Under the pieces are notes generated by a model. It saw only the letters and a list, made by a program, of their open reading frames with translations, was not told the DNA's origin and did no database searches. Made by a program: the position numbers and the translations under genes. Below, one piece after another: positions 15,563 to 24,139 of a stretch of 39,373 nucleotides of DNA. The stretch is from contig NZ_LABX01000015.1 in NCBI RefSeq assembly GCF_001043915.1, forward strand, positions 1 to 39,373. Direction: 5' to 3'. Each line of letters opens with the position of its first letter. The stretch's first letter is position 1. This DNA is from Methylobacterium aquaticum. Lineage in GTDB: Bacteria > Pseudomonadota > Alphaproteobacteria > Rhizobiales > Beijerinckiaceae.

Positions 15563-16981
15563 TCATGCGGCGCTCGTCAGGATGCGGGCGCGCTCGCGGA
15601 TCGCGCGCTCCACCGCCGCCTCGTCGTTGGGCAGCACCGTGAAGCGCTCGCGCCGCGCCATGAGGTCGGCGAGGTGCGGCGGCAGGGCCGGGCGCACGCC
15701 GGTCGCGGCCTCGACCGCATCCGGGAACTTCGCCGCATGCGCCGTCGCCAAGGCCACCACGGGCGTTGCCGGATCCTCCTTAAGGAGCGTGCGGGCGGCG
15801 CGCACGCCGATGGCGCTGTGCGGATCGATGATCTGGCCTGTGCCCCGGTAGACGTCGCGGATCTCGGCCACGACCTCGTCCTCGGGCACCGAAGCCGCGT
15901 CGAACTCGGCGCGGATCCGCGCCAGGGTGCGGTCGTCGAGGGCGAAGGCGCCCGACTGCTTCAGGCCGGCCATCAGCCGGTTGACGGAAACCGCATCGCG
16001 GTCGAGTGCCTCGAACAGCAGGCGCTCGAAATTCGACGAGACCTGGATGTCCATCGAGGGCGAGGTGGTCGGCGCCACGCCGCGGACCTGGTAGGAGCCG
16101 GTCGCCAGGGTGCGGGCCAGGATGTCGTTGGCGTTGGTGGCGATCATCAGCCGGCCGACCGGCAGGCCCATGCGCTTCGCGGCCCAGCCGGCCAGGATGT
16201 CGCCGAAATTGCCCGTCGGCACCGAGAACGAGACCGGGCGGTGCGGGCTGCCGAGCGCGACCGCGCTGGTGAAGTAGTAGACCGCCTGCGCGGCGACCCG
16301 GGCCCAGTTGATCGAGTTGACGCCCGAGAGCCGCACCTCCTCGGCGAAGCGAGGATGCTGGAACAGCGCCTTCACGATCGCCTGGCAATCGTCGAAGGTG
16401 CCCTCGACGGCGAGCGCGTGGATGTTTCCCGCATCCACCGTGGTCATCTGCCGGCGCTGCACCTCGGACACCCGGCCGTGGGGATAGAGGATGAACACGT
16501 CGACGTTGTCGAGGCCGCGGAACGCCTCGACGGCGGCGCTGCCGGTATCGCCCGAGGTGGCGCCCACGATGGTGGCGCGGCTGCCCTTGGCCTTCAGCGT
16601 GTGGTCCATCAGCCGGCCGAGGAGCTGCATCGCCACGTCCTTGAAGGCGAGCGTCGGGCCGTGATGCAGTTCGAGCAGGAAGAGGTTGTCGCCGAGCTGG
16701 GTCAGCGGGCAGACCGCCGGGTGCCGGAAGCTGGCATAAGCCTCGTCGATCATCCGGTCGAAATCGGTTGTCTCGATCTCGCCGTCGACCAGCGGTGACA
16801 GCACGGTCTTGGCGGCCTCCGCATAGGGCCGGCCGGCGAGGCCCGCGATGGTCTCCGGCGCGATCTGCGGCCAGGCTTGCGGGATGTACAGGCCGCCGTC
16901 GCGGGCGAGGCCGGCCAGCAGCGCGTCGGTGAAGGTCAGCGGCGCGGCGCTGCCGCGGGTCGAAACATGGAGCACGGTCAT
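15563..16981 (-). CDS. thrC: Threonine synthase
   Basis: A PLP enzyme that converts O-phospho-L-homoserine to L-threonine and phosphate, the last step of threonine synthesis. 472 residues. The Schiff-base lysine is K114 in HHGPTLAFKDVAMQ. ATSGDTGSAA and PTGNFGDILAGW are the phosphate-binding and cofactor loops; SRGSAAP-like start (HVSTRGSAAPLTFTDALL) is typical of the longer class-I type found in proteobacteria and yeast. AGGA lies a few bases before the ATG. It heads the pair thrC-M16 peptidase and follows the DUF4864-like gene by 57 bases. Confidence 0.96.
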   Translation of the reverse strand: MTVLHVSTRGSAAPLTFTDALLAGLARDGGLYIPQAWPQIAPETIAGLAGRPYAEAAKTVLSPLVDGEIETTDFDRMIDEAYASFRHPAVCPLTQLGDNLFLLELHHGPTLAFKDVAMQLLGRLMDHTLKAKGSRATIVGATSGDTGSAAVEAFRGLDNVDVFILYPHGRVSEVQRRQMTTVDAGNIHALAVEGTFDDCQAIVKALFQHPRFAEEVRLSGVNSINWARVAAQAVYYFTSAVALGSPHRPVSFSVPTGNFGDILAGWAAKRMGLPVGRLMIATNANDILARTLATGSYQVRGVAPTTSPSMDIQVSSNFERLLFEALDRDAVSVNRLMAGLKQSGAFALDDRTLARIRAEFDAASVPEDEVVAEIRDVYRGTGQIIDPHSAIGVRAARTLLKEDPATPVVALATAHAAKFPDAVEAATGVRPALPPHLADLMARRERFTVLPNDEAAVERAIRERARILTSAA

Positions 16982-17038
16982 CAGTCCTGAAGCTGGCGCA
17001 GGGCCTACACGAAACCGCGGTGCGCGTCAGCCCGCGGC

Positions 17039-17452
17039 TCAGGCACGCGCGCCCGGCGCCTTGCGCAGGCGGCACCCGGCGATCCGCCACGCCCCGTCCG
17101 CGTCCCGCTCCAGGGTATAGAGCGCCTCCCAGTCGGTGCCGTCCTGGTCCTGGATGTGCACGCCCTGCGCGCGGCTCCCGTCGGGCCGGTCCTCGTCGGT
17201 GGCGAACGCGAAGTGGCGGTTGCGGTAGATGGCGGCGTAACCCTGCCGGACCATGCCGATGAAGGTCTCGGGGCTGCCGAAGATCGACCGGATGGCGGGC
17301 GCCGCCTCGGCATAGGCGGCGGCCGCGTCGTCACGCCGGAACGCCTCCTGCTGGCGCAGGATCGCCGCGCGGGCCGCCTCCCGGTCGCCGTCCGCGGCGC
17401 GCGCGCCCTGACCGGCGGCGAGCAGGGTCATCAGGGCGACGAGGGTCCGCAT
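17039..17452 (-). CDS. Secreted DUF4864-like protein
   Basis: 137 residues. A signal peptide (MRTLVALMTLLAAGQGARA) precedes a small alpha+beta domain with QEAFRRDDAAAAYAEAAPAIR, MVRQGYAAIYR and a C-terminal GTDWEALYTLERD ... WRIAGCRL, the pattern of DUF4864, which resembles NTF2-like ligand-binding folds. Function unknown. The ATG at 17452 is chosen over an in-frame one at 17575 because the signal peptide begins there and GGAGG lies about ten bases before it. It is between pyk and thrC on the same strand, with thrC 57 bases downstream, so it may share transcription with thrC. Confidence 0.8.
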   Translation of the reverse strand: MRTLVALMTLLAAGQGARAADGDREAARAAILRQQEAFRRDDAAAAYAEAAPAIRSIFGSPETFIGMVRQGYAAIYRNRHFAFATDEDRPDGSRAQGVHIQDQDGTDWEALYTLERDADGAWRIAGCRLRKAPGARA

Positions 17453-17605
17453 GGGCAGGGCCCTCCGGGGATCCCGTGATCGAGACGCTCCCGGTGTAGC
17501 AGGCCGATCGCGCGTGCACAACTTTTCGCTGGCCGAATGGTTTGAGGCTGCGGAGCGGAGGCCGGTCACCGGCATCTCGCTTCGGGCTGATGATCCGTCC
17601 CTCCT

Positions 17606-17646
17606 TGCGTCATCCCGGGCTGCGCGGCGCCCCCCGGGATGACGCA
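17606..17646. repeat. Perfect 14-bp inverted repeat (REP-like)
   Basis: TGCGTCATCCCGGG (17606-17619) pairs perfectly with CCCGGGATGACGCA (17633-17646) around a 13-base GC-rich loop. It lies 35 bases after the stop of pyk on the minus strand, before the DUF4864-like gene. There is no T-tract. Sequences with CATCCCGGG/CCCGGGATG arms are common dispersed elements in Rhizobiales genomes, so it is most likely a REP-like repeat that may also stabilise or end the pyk transcript. Confidence 0.8.
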
Positions 17647-17680
17647 GAGCGTCCGAGTATCGCCGGCCGATATGCGGGGG

Positions 17681-19114
17681 CTACACCCCGCTCGCCTTCC
17701 GCCCCAGCTCCACCACCCGCAGGTTGTTGGTCGTTCCCGGCCGGCCGAACGGGATGCCGGCCACCGCCACCACCAGGTCCGGCGCCTGGGCGTAGCCTTC
17801 CTGTTCGGCGACTTCGGCGGCGCGGGCGACCATCGCCTCGTAGGAATCGATCTCCGGGCCGAGCACCGAATGGGCGCCCCAGTACAGGCTGAGGCGGCGC
17901 GACACCGCCGTGTCGGAGGTCGCCGCGAGGATCGGGACGTTCGGGCGCTTGCGGGCGATGCGGGCGGCGGTGGTGCCGCTCGACGTGAAGGCGACGATCG
18001 CCGCCGCCTCGATCGCGTCGGCGAGAGTTGCGGCCGCGGCCGCCACCGCGTGGGGCGGGCTGTCCTCGACCTCCGGCTCGCTCGCCCGGACGAGCGAGCG
18101 GTAGAGCCGGTGCTGCTCGGTGCGGCGGATGATCCGGTCCATGATCGAGACCGCCTCGATCGGGTATTTGCCCGCGGCTGATTCCGCCGAGAGCATCACC
18201 GCGTCGGCGCCGTCATAGACCGCCGTCGCCACGTCGGACGCCTCGGCCCGGGTGGGGGAGGGCGCCGAGACCATCGATTCGAGCATCTGCGTCGCCACGA
18301 TCACCGGCTTCACCGCCCGGCGGCAGGCCCGCACCAGCTCCTTCTGGCGCCCCGGCACGTCCTCGGGCGGCAGCTCGACGCCGAGATCGCCGCGGGCCAC
18401 CATCACGCCGTCGGCGATGCGGATGATGTCCTCGATGTGGTCGAGCGCCGAAGGCTTCTCGATCTTGGCAATCAGCCCGGCCCGGCCGGCGATCAGCCCG
18501 CGCGCCTCCATCACGTCGGAGGGGGTCTGGACGAAGGACAGGGCGACCCAGTCCACCCCGAGATCGAGCCCGAAGGCGAGGTCGCGCCGGTCCTTCTCGG
18601 TGAGCGGCGAGAGGGCCAGCACCGTGCCCGGCAGGTTGACGCCCTTGCGGTCGGAGATCGGCCCGCCCACCACCACGTCGGCGTCGATCGCGGTATCGTC
18701 GACACCCACCACTCGCACCCGGACCCGGCCGTCGTCGATGAGCAGGTCCTGGCCCGGCGCCACCGCGGCGAAGATCTCGGGATGCGGCAGCGGGATCGCA
18801 TCAGTGCTGCCCTCTCTTCCCTCGCGCACGAAGCGGATGCGGTCGCCGGTGGCCAGCTCGGCCTTGCCGCCCCGCAGGGTGCCGATGCGGATCTTTGGCC
18901 CTTGCAGGTCCTGGAGGATGCCGATCGGCCGGCCGGTCTCCTTCTCCAGGGCCCGGATGGCGGCGTGGACCTTGGCGTGGTCGTCGTGGGTGCCGTGGGA
19001 GAAGTTGAGCCGGAAGGTGTCGACCCCGGCGAGGAAGAGGGCCTTCAGCCGCTCCGGCGTGTTGCTGGCCGGGCCGACGGTGGCGACGATCTTGGCGTGG
19101 CGGTGGCGGCGCAT
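17681..19114 (-). CDS. pyk: Pyruvate kinase
   Basis: Makes pyruvate and ATP from phosphoenolpyruvate and ADP in lower glycolysis. 477 residues, the usual length. The N-terminal RRHRHAKIVATVGPAS and FRLNFSHG (about 34-41), IAKIEKPSALDHI with the catalytic Lys, MVARGDLGVE with the metal-binding acids, and ATQMLESM give a complete active site. The C-terminal domain carries an allosteric-type loop. AAGGAG six to seven bases before the ATG supports the start. It lies 27 bases after the SH3-like secreted protein gene and probably shares its transcript; in many Rhizobiales a DUF1036 gene has that position. Confidence 0.97.
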   Translation of the reverse strand: MRRHRHAKIVATVGPASNTPERLKALFLAGVDTFRLNFSHGTHDDHAKVHAAIRALEKETGRPIGILQDLQGPKIRIGTLRGGKAELATGDRIRFVREGREGSTDAIPLPHPEIFAAVAPGQDLLIDDGRVRVRVVGVDDTAIDADVVVGGPISDRKGVNLPGTVLALSPLTEKDRRDLAFGLDLGVDWVALSFVQTPSDVMEARGLIAGRAGLIAKIEKPSALDHIEDIIRIADGVMVARGDLGVELPPEDVPGRQKELVRACRRAVKPVIVATQMLESMVSAPSPTRAEASDVATAVYDGADAVMLSAESAAGKYPIEAVSIMDRIIRRTEQHRLYRSLVRASEPEVEDSPPHAVAAAAATLADAIEAAAIVAFTSSGTTAARIARKRPNVPILAATSDTAVSRRLSLYWGAHSVLGPEIDSYEAMVARAAEVAEQEGYAQAPDLVVAVAGIPFGRPGTTNNLRVVELGRKASGV

Positions 19115-19141
19115 GGCAATCGCTCCTTGGTCGTCGTCTGT

Positions 19142-19906
19142 TCAGGGCTTGGTGCGGCGATACACGTTGGTGAAGGTCACGTTCATGCCGCCGCAGGCGG
19201 CGTTGTCCTCGGCGAGCAGGAAGGGCGGCAGCAGCTTCAGGCGCAAGCGGCAATCGGAGGGATCGCCGGCCGAATAGGGCAGGGTGCCCTTGTCCCCCAT
19301 GGTGAAGGCGAGGTCCGCGCCCGTCGGAGCCGTCTCGCCCGCGACCTCGCCGATATTCACCGCGCCGCGGCGCACGCGGTCGGGATCGAGGGCGCCAAAG
19401 GTGGCGTCGCCCTTGACGCCGAGCGTCCCGGGCGCCTTGCCCGGCCGGATCACCACGGTCTGTTCCGGCGCCGTCCAGGTGCCGGTCCAATCCGTCACGG
19501 AGGGCGCTGCCGAGGTGGGCGGCGGGACGACGGCGGTCTCCGGCACCCAGCCGGCGCGGACCGCGCCGGTCTTTCCGACGTAAGTCGCGCAGACGAAGCC
19601 CGGCAGGGTGTTGCCGAGGATCACGAGGTTGCCCGGCACCAGGAACGCCTTCTCGCGGCAGGCTGGATCGGGCCCGGGGCAGCCCTTGCGCGTGGAGGTG
19701 CCCTTGACGAACGGCACCCGGGCCTCGCCGCTCTTGATCGTGCCGAGGCGCGGCCCCGCGCCGGCGCCGAGCGGGCCGTAATCGACGCAATCGCCCTCCG
19801 CGGCCAGGGCCGCCCCCGGCCCCGCGAGCCAGGCCATCACGATCAGCCCCGCGCGGCGCCGGCGCCGCGTCCGCCATGGCCCGCCCTGCTGTCTCCCGTC
19901 CCGCAT
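19142..19906 (-). CDS. Secreted protein with SH3-like domain, function unknown
   Basis: 254 residues. A positively charged N-terminus (RTRRRRRAG) and hydrophobic core end at ALA-A, giving a signal peptide of about 35 residues. Next comes a Cys-containing part with a bacterial SH3-like pattern (VPGNLVILG ... FVCATYVGKTG ... AGWVPETAV, about residues 90-125). The second half begins WTGTWTAPEQTVVI and looks like a small beta-barrel of the kind seen in many alphaproteobacterial secreted proteins. Six cysteines could form disulfides. GAGGGG lies eight bases before the ATG. It heads a probable transcript with pyk. No enzymatic motif is seen. Confidence 0.78.
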   Translation of the reverse strand: MRDGRQQGGPWRTRRRRRAGLIVMAWLAGPGAALAAEGDCVDYGPLGAGAGPRLGTIKSGEARVPFVKGTSTRKGCPGPDPACREKAFLVPGNLVILGNTLPGFVCATYVGKTGAVRAGWVPETAVVPPPTSAAPSVTDWTGTWTAPEQTVVIRPGKAPGTLGVKGDATFGALDPDRVRRGAVNIGEVAGETAPTGADLAFTMGDKGTLPYSAGDPSDCRLRLKLLPPFLLAEDNAACGGMNVTFTNVYRRTKP

Positions 19907-20063
19907 CCGCTCATCCCCTCGCCCGTGGCGACACCGCCGCGGAAGCTAGGGCATCTTGGACCAAAGGAGCACCCGTCCTCCGCCGACAAGACTCGCGTGC
20001 CGCGGTGCCGCGCTCTTGACGCCGGCTATGCTGCAACGCACCCTGTCGCGGAGAAACCTTTCG

Positions 20064-20486
20064 GTGACGATACAGAGCGGGGTATCGACGGTCATGCTGT
20101 TCCAGCCGCCCGTCTTCGAGACGATCTTCCGTATCCCGGTCGAGCATCGTCTGGTGATCCGGGGATCGCGCAGTCGTGGCGCCCCGCTGGACGGCGTGCG
20201 CTGGTACCACGACGAGTTCGATGCCGCCGGCATCCTGGTCGCTCGCTACGAGACCTATGACGAGACCGACGAAGCCGGGCAGGGACGCTGCGGCTGGCGC
20301 CGCTACGATGCCGCCGGCCGGCTCGTCGCCCGGCACGAGGTGGCGATGCGCTGGTCGGCCCTTGTCGCCCTCAAGCAATCGCGCCGCGGCGCCGAGATGG
20401 CGCTGCAACGGGTCGCGGCGAGCACGCCCCCCTCCCGCCGCTCGTCCGCCGGGTCTTGGCGGCCCGCCATCGTTCCCGCCGCGTGA
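20064..20486 (+). CDS. Conserved-looking protein of unknown function
   Basis: About 140 residues, no family recognised. The central part, with FETIFRIPVEHRLVIRG, GVRWYHDEFDAAGILVARY and WRRYDAAGRLVARHEV, contains two copies of a Y(D/H)xxGxLVAR-like motif resembling YD-type repeats found in beta-stranded surface proteins. The C-terminus is basic and low-complexity. The start is uncertain: GTG 20064 has GGAG ten bases upstream, ATG 20094 gives 130 residues, and ATG 20028 would also be in frame. Codon composition is that of a real gene. It is divergent from the gene at 19142. Confidence 0.6.
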   Translation: MTIQSGVSTVMLFQPPVFETIFRIPVEHRLVIRGSRSRGAPLDGVRWYHDEFDAAGILVARYETYDETDEAGQGRCGWRRYDAAGRLVARHEVAMRWSALVALKQSRRGAEMALQRVAASTPPSRRSSAGSWRPAIVPAA

Positions 20487-20898
20487 CGCAAGTTCTGGTC
20501 ACGGCCAGCGTCTTCGCCGTGACCTTTCCGCGGCGTGACGGGTGGCGCTGCGAAGTGCCGGTCTGTCCGTGGTCCTGGATTGGCCGCCAACAGGCTGGAG
20601 AGCTGTGCCGTGATGGGCACGGTCTTTCGTGAGGCGGACGCCACGCATCGGCTGAGCCCGATGAGGTAGTGTGCAAGTCGCGCCGATGCCGATGGCGCGC
20701 ACGCATTCACGGTCAGCGACAAGGCGCTCGACCTGTTCACCCGCTCCGTCGTGCCGCCCCGCGCCGGAGGAGGGATCCACCATCGTGCCCCATCCGCAAT
20801 CCGGCGCCTGAGCCCTTCGCGGCCGTCCCGAATTGGCTTAAACTCCCCGCCCTTGATCTGGCCCGCACGAGAATGGGCCGGCCATGGAGGAGGCAGCC
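20487..20898. other. Intergenic region of about 410 bases
   Basis: No convincing gene. Around 20690-20790 one plus-strand frame reads HAFTVSDKALDLFTRSVV, which has coding-like character but starts after a stop and lacks an initiation codon, so it may be a decayed gene piece. Nothing repeated or structured stands out apart from a weak GCCGTG...CACGGT inverted repeat near 20607-20622. The ribosome site and promoter of the small gene at 20899 lie at the right end. Confidence 0.45.
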
Positions 20899-21054
20899 AT
20901 GCATGAGGCGGTACGCATCACGGTGCGGCCCGACGGCCGCTACACGCTCTATCGCGGCGAGACGCCGCTGATCTTCGGCCTGACCCGCGAGATGGCATTC
21001 AGCCTGGCCGAGAGCTGCGGCGTCGTCATCGAGCGCGCCTACAGCATCAATTAA
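20899..21054 (+). CDS. 51-residue protein of unknown function
   Basis: A short frame with a strong ribosome site (GGAGGAGG, 20887-20892 region, about seven bases before the ATG). The product contains VRITVRPDGRYTLYRGETPL, FGLTREMAFSLAES and GVVIERAYSIN; it looks like a compact beta-hairpin plus helix fold, with all codons G/C-biased as in real genes here. An in-frame ATG at 20884 is possible but would place the ribosome site inside the gene. No known family is recognised. It ends 104 bases before the convergent VanZ-like gene. Confidence 0.7.
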   Translation: MHEAVRITVRPDGRYTLYRGETPLIFGLTREMAFSLAESCGVVIERAYSIN

Positions 21055-21125
21055 GCAGATTTCGCAGAAGTGGTGGCCGGTGTTGCGAAAAAATCTGCGA
21101 CCAACCAATAACCTAAGCGGACGAA

Positions 21126-21143
21126 GCGTTGGCTTGCCAACGC
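21126..21143. terminator. Hairpin between convergent genes, possible bidirectional terminator
   Basis: GCGTTGGC (21126-21133) and GCCAACGC (21136-21143) form a perfect eight-base-pair stem with TT between. It is 71 bases after the stop of the 51-residue gene (plus) and 15 bases after the stop of the VanZ-like gene (minus). No T-tract follows on either strand, so efficiency is doubtful. Confidence 0.4.
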
Positions 21144-21158
21144 AAGTCTGCTCAGCGG

Positions 21159-21515
21159 TCACGCCTCGCCGCGGGTGCGAAGGCGGGGCCAGACCATGTC
21201 GGCGGCGAGCGAGGCCGCCGTGCCGCAGCCGCAGCCGAACACCTTGACCAGGAAATCCGCGACGCGGCCGTGCCGCGTCGCCTCGAGCAGCTGGAACGCC
21301 TCGAGGGCGCCCGCCGCCGCCACGACCAGCACCAGCACCCGCCAGCGGTGGCGCGGATAGCCGAGGGCGAACAGGAAGGCGAGCAGCGCGAAGGCACCGG
21401 CTCGCTCGATCGAGACCGGCATGCCGCTGACCGGCCGGTATCCGATCGGCGCGATCGTCGCCACCGTGATGGCGGCGAGGATCAGCCAGCCGAGAATGCG
21501 CGACGCTCTGGACAT
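21159..21515 (-). CDS. VanZ-like membrane protein
   Basis: 118 residues with three or four hydrophobic segments and the VanZ-family features IERAGAFALLAFLFALGYP, EAFQLLEATRHGRVADFLVK and a Gly-rich last helix. VanZ-like proteins are small inner-membrane proteins of unknown biochemistry, related to one that lowers teicoplanin susceptibility in enterococci; in proteobacteria a resistance role is not established. It is on the same strand as, and downstream of, purN (128 bases apart), but whether they share a transcript is unclear. Confidence 0.85.
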   Translation of the reverse strand: MSRASRILGWLILAAITVATIAPIGYRPVSGMPVSIERAGAFALLAFLFALGYPRHRWRVLVLVVAAAGALEAFQLLEATRHGRVADFLVKVFGCGCGTAASLAADMVWPRLRTRGEA

Positions 21516-21643
21516 GTGAGGGATGATCTCGTGCAGGCCCGACGGCCCGGGTAACGGAAGAACGCAAGCGGCCCGGTGCCAGATAACGCCGGGCCCCGCG
21601 ATCCTGGCTCGAAAGGTTTACGATTCCTTCCGACGGGGCTGCG

Positions 21644-22318
21644 TCACCGTGACCGCGACCAGGCGAGCCCCGGCACCAGCAAGGCGCCCTCGGCGGCTCC
21701 GCTGCCCTCCGAAAACACCACCCGGCCGCCGTCGAGGCGGGCCTGCCCGCTCGCCACCAGGGCAAGCGCCGCGGGATAGATCCGGTGCTCCTGCACCAGC
21801 ACCCGGGCGCTCAGGGCGTCCTCGTCGTCCCCCGGCAGCACCGGCACGGCGGCCTGGGCGACGATCGGACCGGCATCGAGCTCCGGCACCACGAAATGCA
21901 CCGTGCAGCCATGCACCCGCACCCCGGCGGCCAGCGCCTGGGCATGGGTGTGGGTGCCGCGGAACAGCGGCAGCAGGGAGGGGTGGATGTTGAGCATCCG
22001 CCCGGCCCAGGCTTCGACGAACCAGGGCGTCAGCACCCGCATGAAGCCGGCGAGCACCAGGAGTTCGGCGCCGTGCTCCCGCAAGGCCGCGTCGAGCGCC
22101 CGCTCGAAGGCGGCCCGGTCGGAAAAGGCGCGGTGATCGACCGTCACGGTGGCGAGCCCGGCTTGCGCCGCCCGGGCGAGGCCCGGCGCGTCCGGCCGGT
22201 TCGAGGCGACGAGCACGATCTCGGCCGGGTAGTCCGGTGCCTGGGCGGCCTCGATCAGCGACACCATGTTGGAGCCGCGGCCCGAGATGAGGATCGCGAT
22301 CCGGGCGCGCGTGCTCAT
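21644..22318 (-). CDS. purN: Phosphoribosylglycinamide formyltransferase
   Basis: Transfers a formyl group from 10-formyltetrahydrofolate to GAR, the third step of purine synthesis. 224 residues. [14 protein letters not shown] is the N-terminal substrate loop, [12 protein letters not shown] and [12 protein letters not shown] carry the catalytic Asn and His, and [13 protein letters not shown] the catalytic Asp. The ATG at 22318 overlaps the purM stop by four bases (ATGA), which indicates translational coupling and fixes this start against the longer open frame. It is the second gene of purM-purN, the order common in Proteobacteria. Confidence 0.96.
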   Translation of the reverse strand: MSTRARIAILISGRGSNMVSLIEAAQAPDYPAEIVLVASNRPDAPGLARAAQAGLATVTVDHRAFSDRAAFERALDAALREHGAELLVLAGFMRVLTPWFVEAWAGRMLNIHPSLLPLFRGTHTHAQALAAGVRVHGCTVHFVVPELDAGPIVAQAAVPVLPGDDEDALSARVLVQEHRIYPAALALVASGQARLDGGRVVFSEGSGAAEGALLVPGLAWSRSR

Positions 22319-23391
22319 AGGGCGAGCTTGCCTGAGAACGTCACCGGCGCCTCGCCCCGCGGGGTGATCCGCCCGAGGCGGACCGGCGCCTCGCCGGCCG
22401 CCCGAAGCGCCTGCTCCACCGCCTCGGCCCGGGCCGGATCGACCACCACCACCATGCCGATGCCGCAATTGAAGGTGCGCAGCATCTCGGCCTCGGCGAC
22501 GTTGCCCTGGCGGGCGAGCCAGCCGAAGACCGGCGGCACGGTGATCGCGTCGAGGTCGAGGGCGATGCCGACGCCGTCGGGGAGCACCCGGGGCAGGTTG
22601 TCGGGAAAGCCGCCGCCGGTGATGTGGGCGAGCGCCTTGATGGCGCCGTGGCCGGTCTCCTTCAGGGCGGCCAGCAGCGGCTTGACGTAGATCCGGGTCG
22701 GCTCCAGCAGCGCCTCGCCGAGGCTGATGCCGTCCGAGAAGGGCGCAGGCGCATCGTAGCCGAGGCCAGATGCCGCCACGATCCGGCGCACCAGCGAGAA
22801 CCCGTTCGAGTGCACGCCCGACGAGGGCAGGCCCAGCACCCTGTCGCCGGGCGCGATGCCGGAGACCGGCAGCAGCGCGCCGCGCTCCGCCGCGCCGACC
22901 GCGAACCCGGCGAGGTCGTAATCGGACCCGTCATAGAGGCCCGGCATCTCGGCGGTCTCGCCGCCGATCAGCGCGCAGCCGGCCTGGCGGCAGCCCTCGG
23001 CGATGCCCTTGACGATGTCGGCGCCGACACCCGGCACCAGCTTGCCGGTGGCGTAGTAATCGAGGAAGAACAGCGGCTCGGCGCCCTGCACGATGATGTC
23101 GTTGACGCACATCGCCACGAGGTCGATGCCGATCGTGGCATGGCGCCCGGTCTCGATCGCGATCTTGACCTTGGTGCCGACGCCGTCATTGGCCGCCACC
23201 AGGATCGGGTCGGTGAAGCCCGCCGCCTTCAGGTCGAACAACCCGCCGAAGCCGCCGATCTCCGCATCGGCCCCGGGCCGGCGGGTCGCCCGCACCAGGG
23301 GCTTGATCGCCTCGACCATGGCGTTGCCGGCATCGATGTCGACACCGGCCTCCGCGTAGGTCATCCCGTTCTGGCGCTCGCCCGTCGTCAT
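22315..23391 (-). CDS. purM: Phosphoribosylformylglycinamidine cyclo-ligase (AIR synthetase)
   Basis: Closes FGAM to AIR with ATP, the fifth step of purine synthesis. 358 residues, normal length. The opening [29 protein letters not shown], the metal and ATP loop [14 protein letters not shown] and [16 protein letters not shown] are all diagnostic, and [13 protein letters not shown] completes the site. It begins 90 bases from the divergent phosphatidyltransferase gene; the purM-purN promoter must lie in that gap. The end overlaps purN by four bases. Confidence 0.97.
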   Translation of the reverse strand: MTTGERQNGMTYAEAGVDIDAGNAMVEAIKPLVRATRRPGADAEIGGFGGLFDLKAAGFTDPILVAANDGVGTKVKIAIETGRHATIGIDLVAMCVNDIIVQGAEPLFFLDYYATGKLVPGVGADIVKGIAEGCRQAGCALIGGETAEMPGLYDGSDYDLAGFAVGAAERGALLPVSGIAPGDRVLGLPSSGVHSNGFSLVRRIVAASGLGYDAPAPFSDGISLGEALLEPTRIYVKPLLAALKETGHGAIKALAHITGGGFPDNLPRVLPDGVGIALDLDAITVPPVFGWLARQGNVAEAEMLRTFNCGIGMVVVVDPARAEAVEQALRAAGEAPVRLGRITPRGEAPVTFSGKLAL

Positions 23392-23481
23392 CCCTCGACC
23401 CTTCGCCTCGATCCTTCATATGCTGCGACCGCTCTTAGCCGCTCTTGCCCGCGACCGCGAGTCGGGGCAGCCGGAGGAGCC

Positions 23482-24039
23482 ATGACGCCGCCGAAAACCT
23501 TGCCCCGCTCCGTGCCGAACCTGATCACCGCCGCGCGCCTCGCCCTGGCGCCGTTCGTGGTCTGGGGAATCGCCAGCGAGGCGTGGGGGACGGCCTTCCT
23601 GCTCTTTGCCGTCGCGGGGCTCTCCGACGGCCTCGACGGGTTCCTCGCCCGCCGTTACGGCCTGGCGAGCCGGCTCGGCGCGATTCTCGATCCGCTCGCC
23701 GACAAGGCCCTGATGCTCGCCGCGCTGGTGGGCCTGACGTGGGCCGGGATCGTGCCGGCGTGGTTCCCTGCCGTGCTGGCCGCCCGCGACACCCTGATGG
23801 TGACGGGCGCCGGCCTCGCCCGGCGCGCCGGCCGCCCGCTGGAGACCCCGCCGCTCCTCGTCGGCAAGCTCAACACAGCCTGCCAGATCGCCTTCCTGGC
23901 CTGGCTCCTCGGGAGCCGGGCGCTCGGCATCGCGGCGCCCGGGGCCGACGCCTTGGCGATGCCGGTTCTGGCCGGGCTGTCGGTCGCCTCGGCGGTGGCG
24001 CAGGGGCTCGCGGGGTGGCGAGCCGGAGGCGCTCGATAG
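23482..24039 (+). CDS. CDP-alcohol phosphatidyltransferase (PgsA/cardiolipin synthase-like)
   Basis: 185 residues in the inner membrane. The family motif DGxxARx8Gx3Dx3D is present: DGLDGFLARR, then GAILDPLADK, so the metal site is complete. Such enzymes swap CMP from CDP-diacylglycerol for an alcohol; glycerol 3-phosphate or phosphatidylglycerol are the likely acceptors, but the exact one is not settled by the sequence. In Rhizobiales this gene regularly stands between purMN and the hdaA-ppk block. GGAGG at 23472-23476 fixes the ATG. It opens a plus-strand series that continues to ppx. Confidence 0.88.
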   Translation: MTPPKTLPRSVPNLITAARLALAPFVVWGIASEAWGTAFLLFAVAGLSDGLDGFLARRYGLASRLGAILDPLADKALMLAALVGLTWAGIVPAWFPAVLAARDTLMVTGAGLARRAGRPLETPPLLVGKLNTACQIAFLAWLLGSRALGIAAPGADALAMPVLAGLSVASAVAQGLAGWRAGGAR

Positions 24040-24139
24040 CACGCCGATCGGTCGCCCGGCTTGACCCTGCGGCGACGCCCTTCCATTTCGGAGCCGCCGG
24101 GTCGCGACGGATTCGCGTGGGAGGACGGGTTTCGCATCG

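Noticed and set aside
20690..20790. Short frame HAFTVSDKALDLFTRSVV in the 20487-20898 gap
   Set aside because: Coding-like, but it starts directly after a stop with no initiation codon or ribosome site and no recognised family; kept only as a possible remnant.
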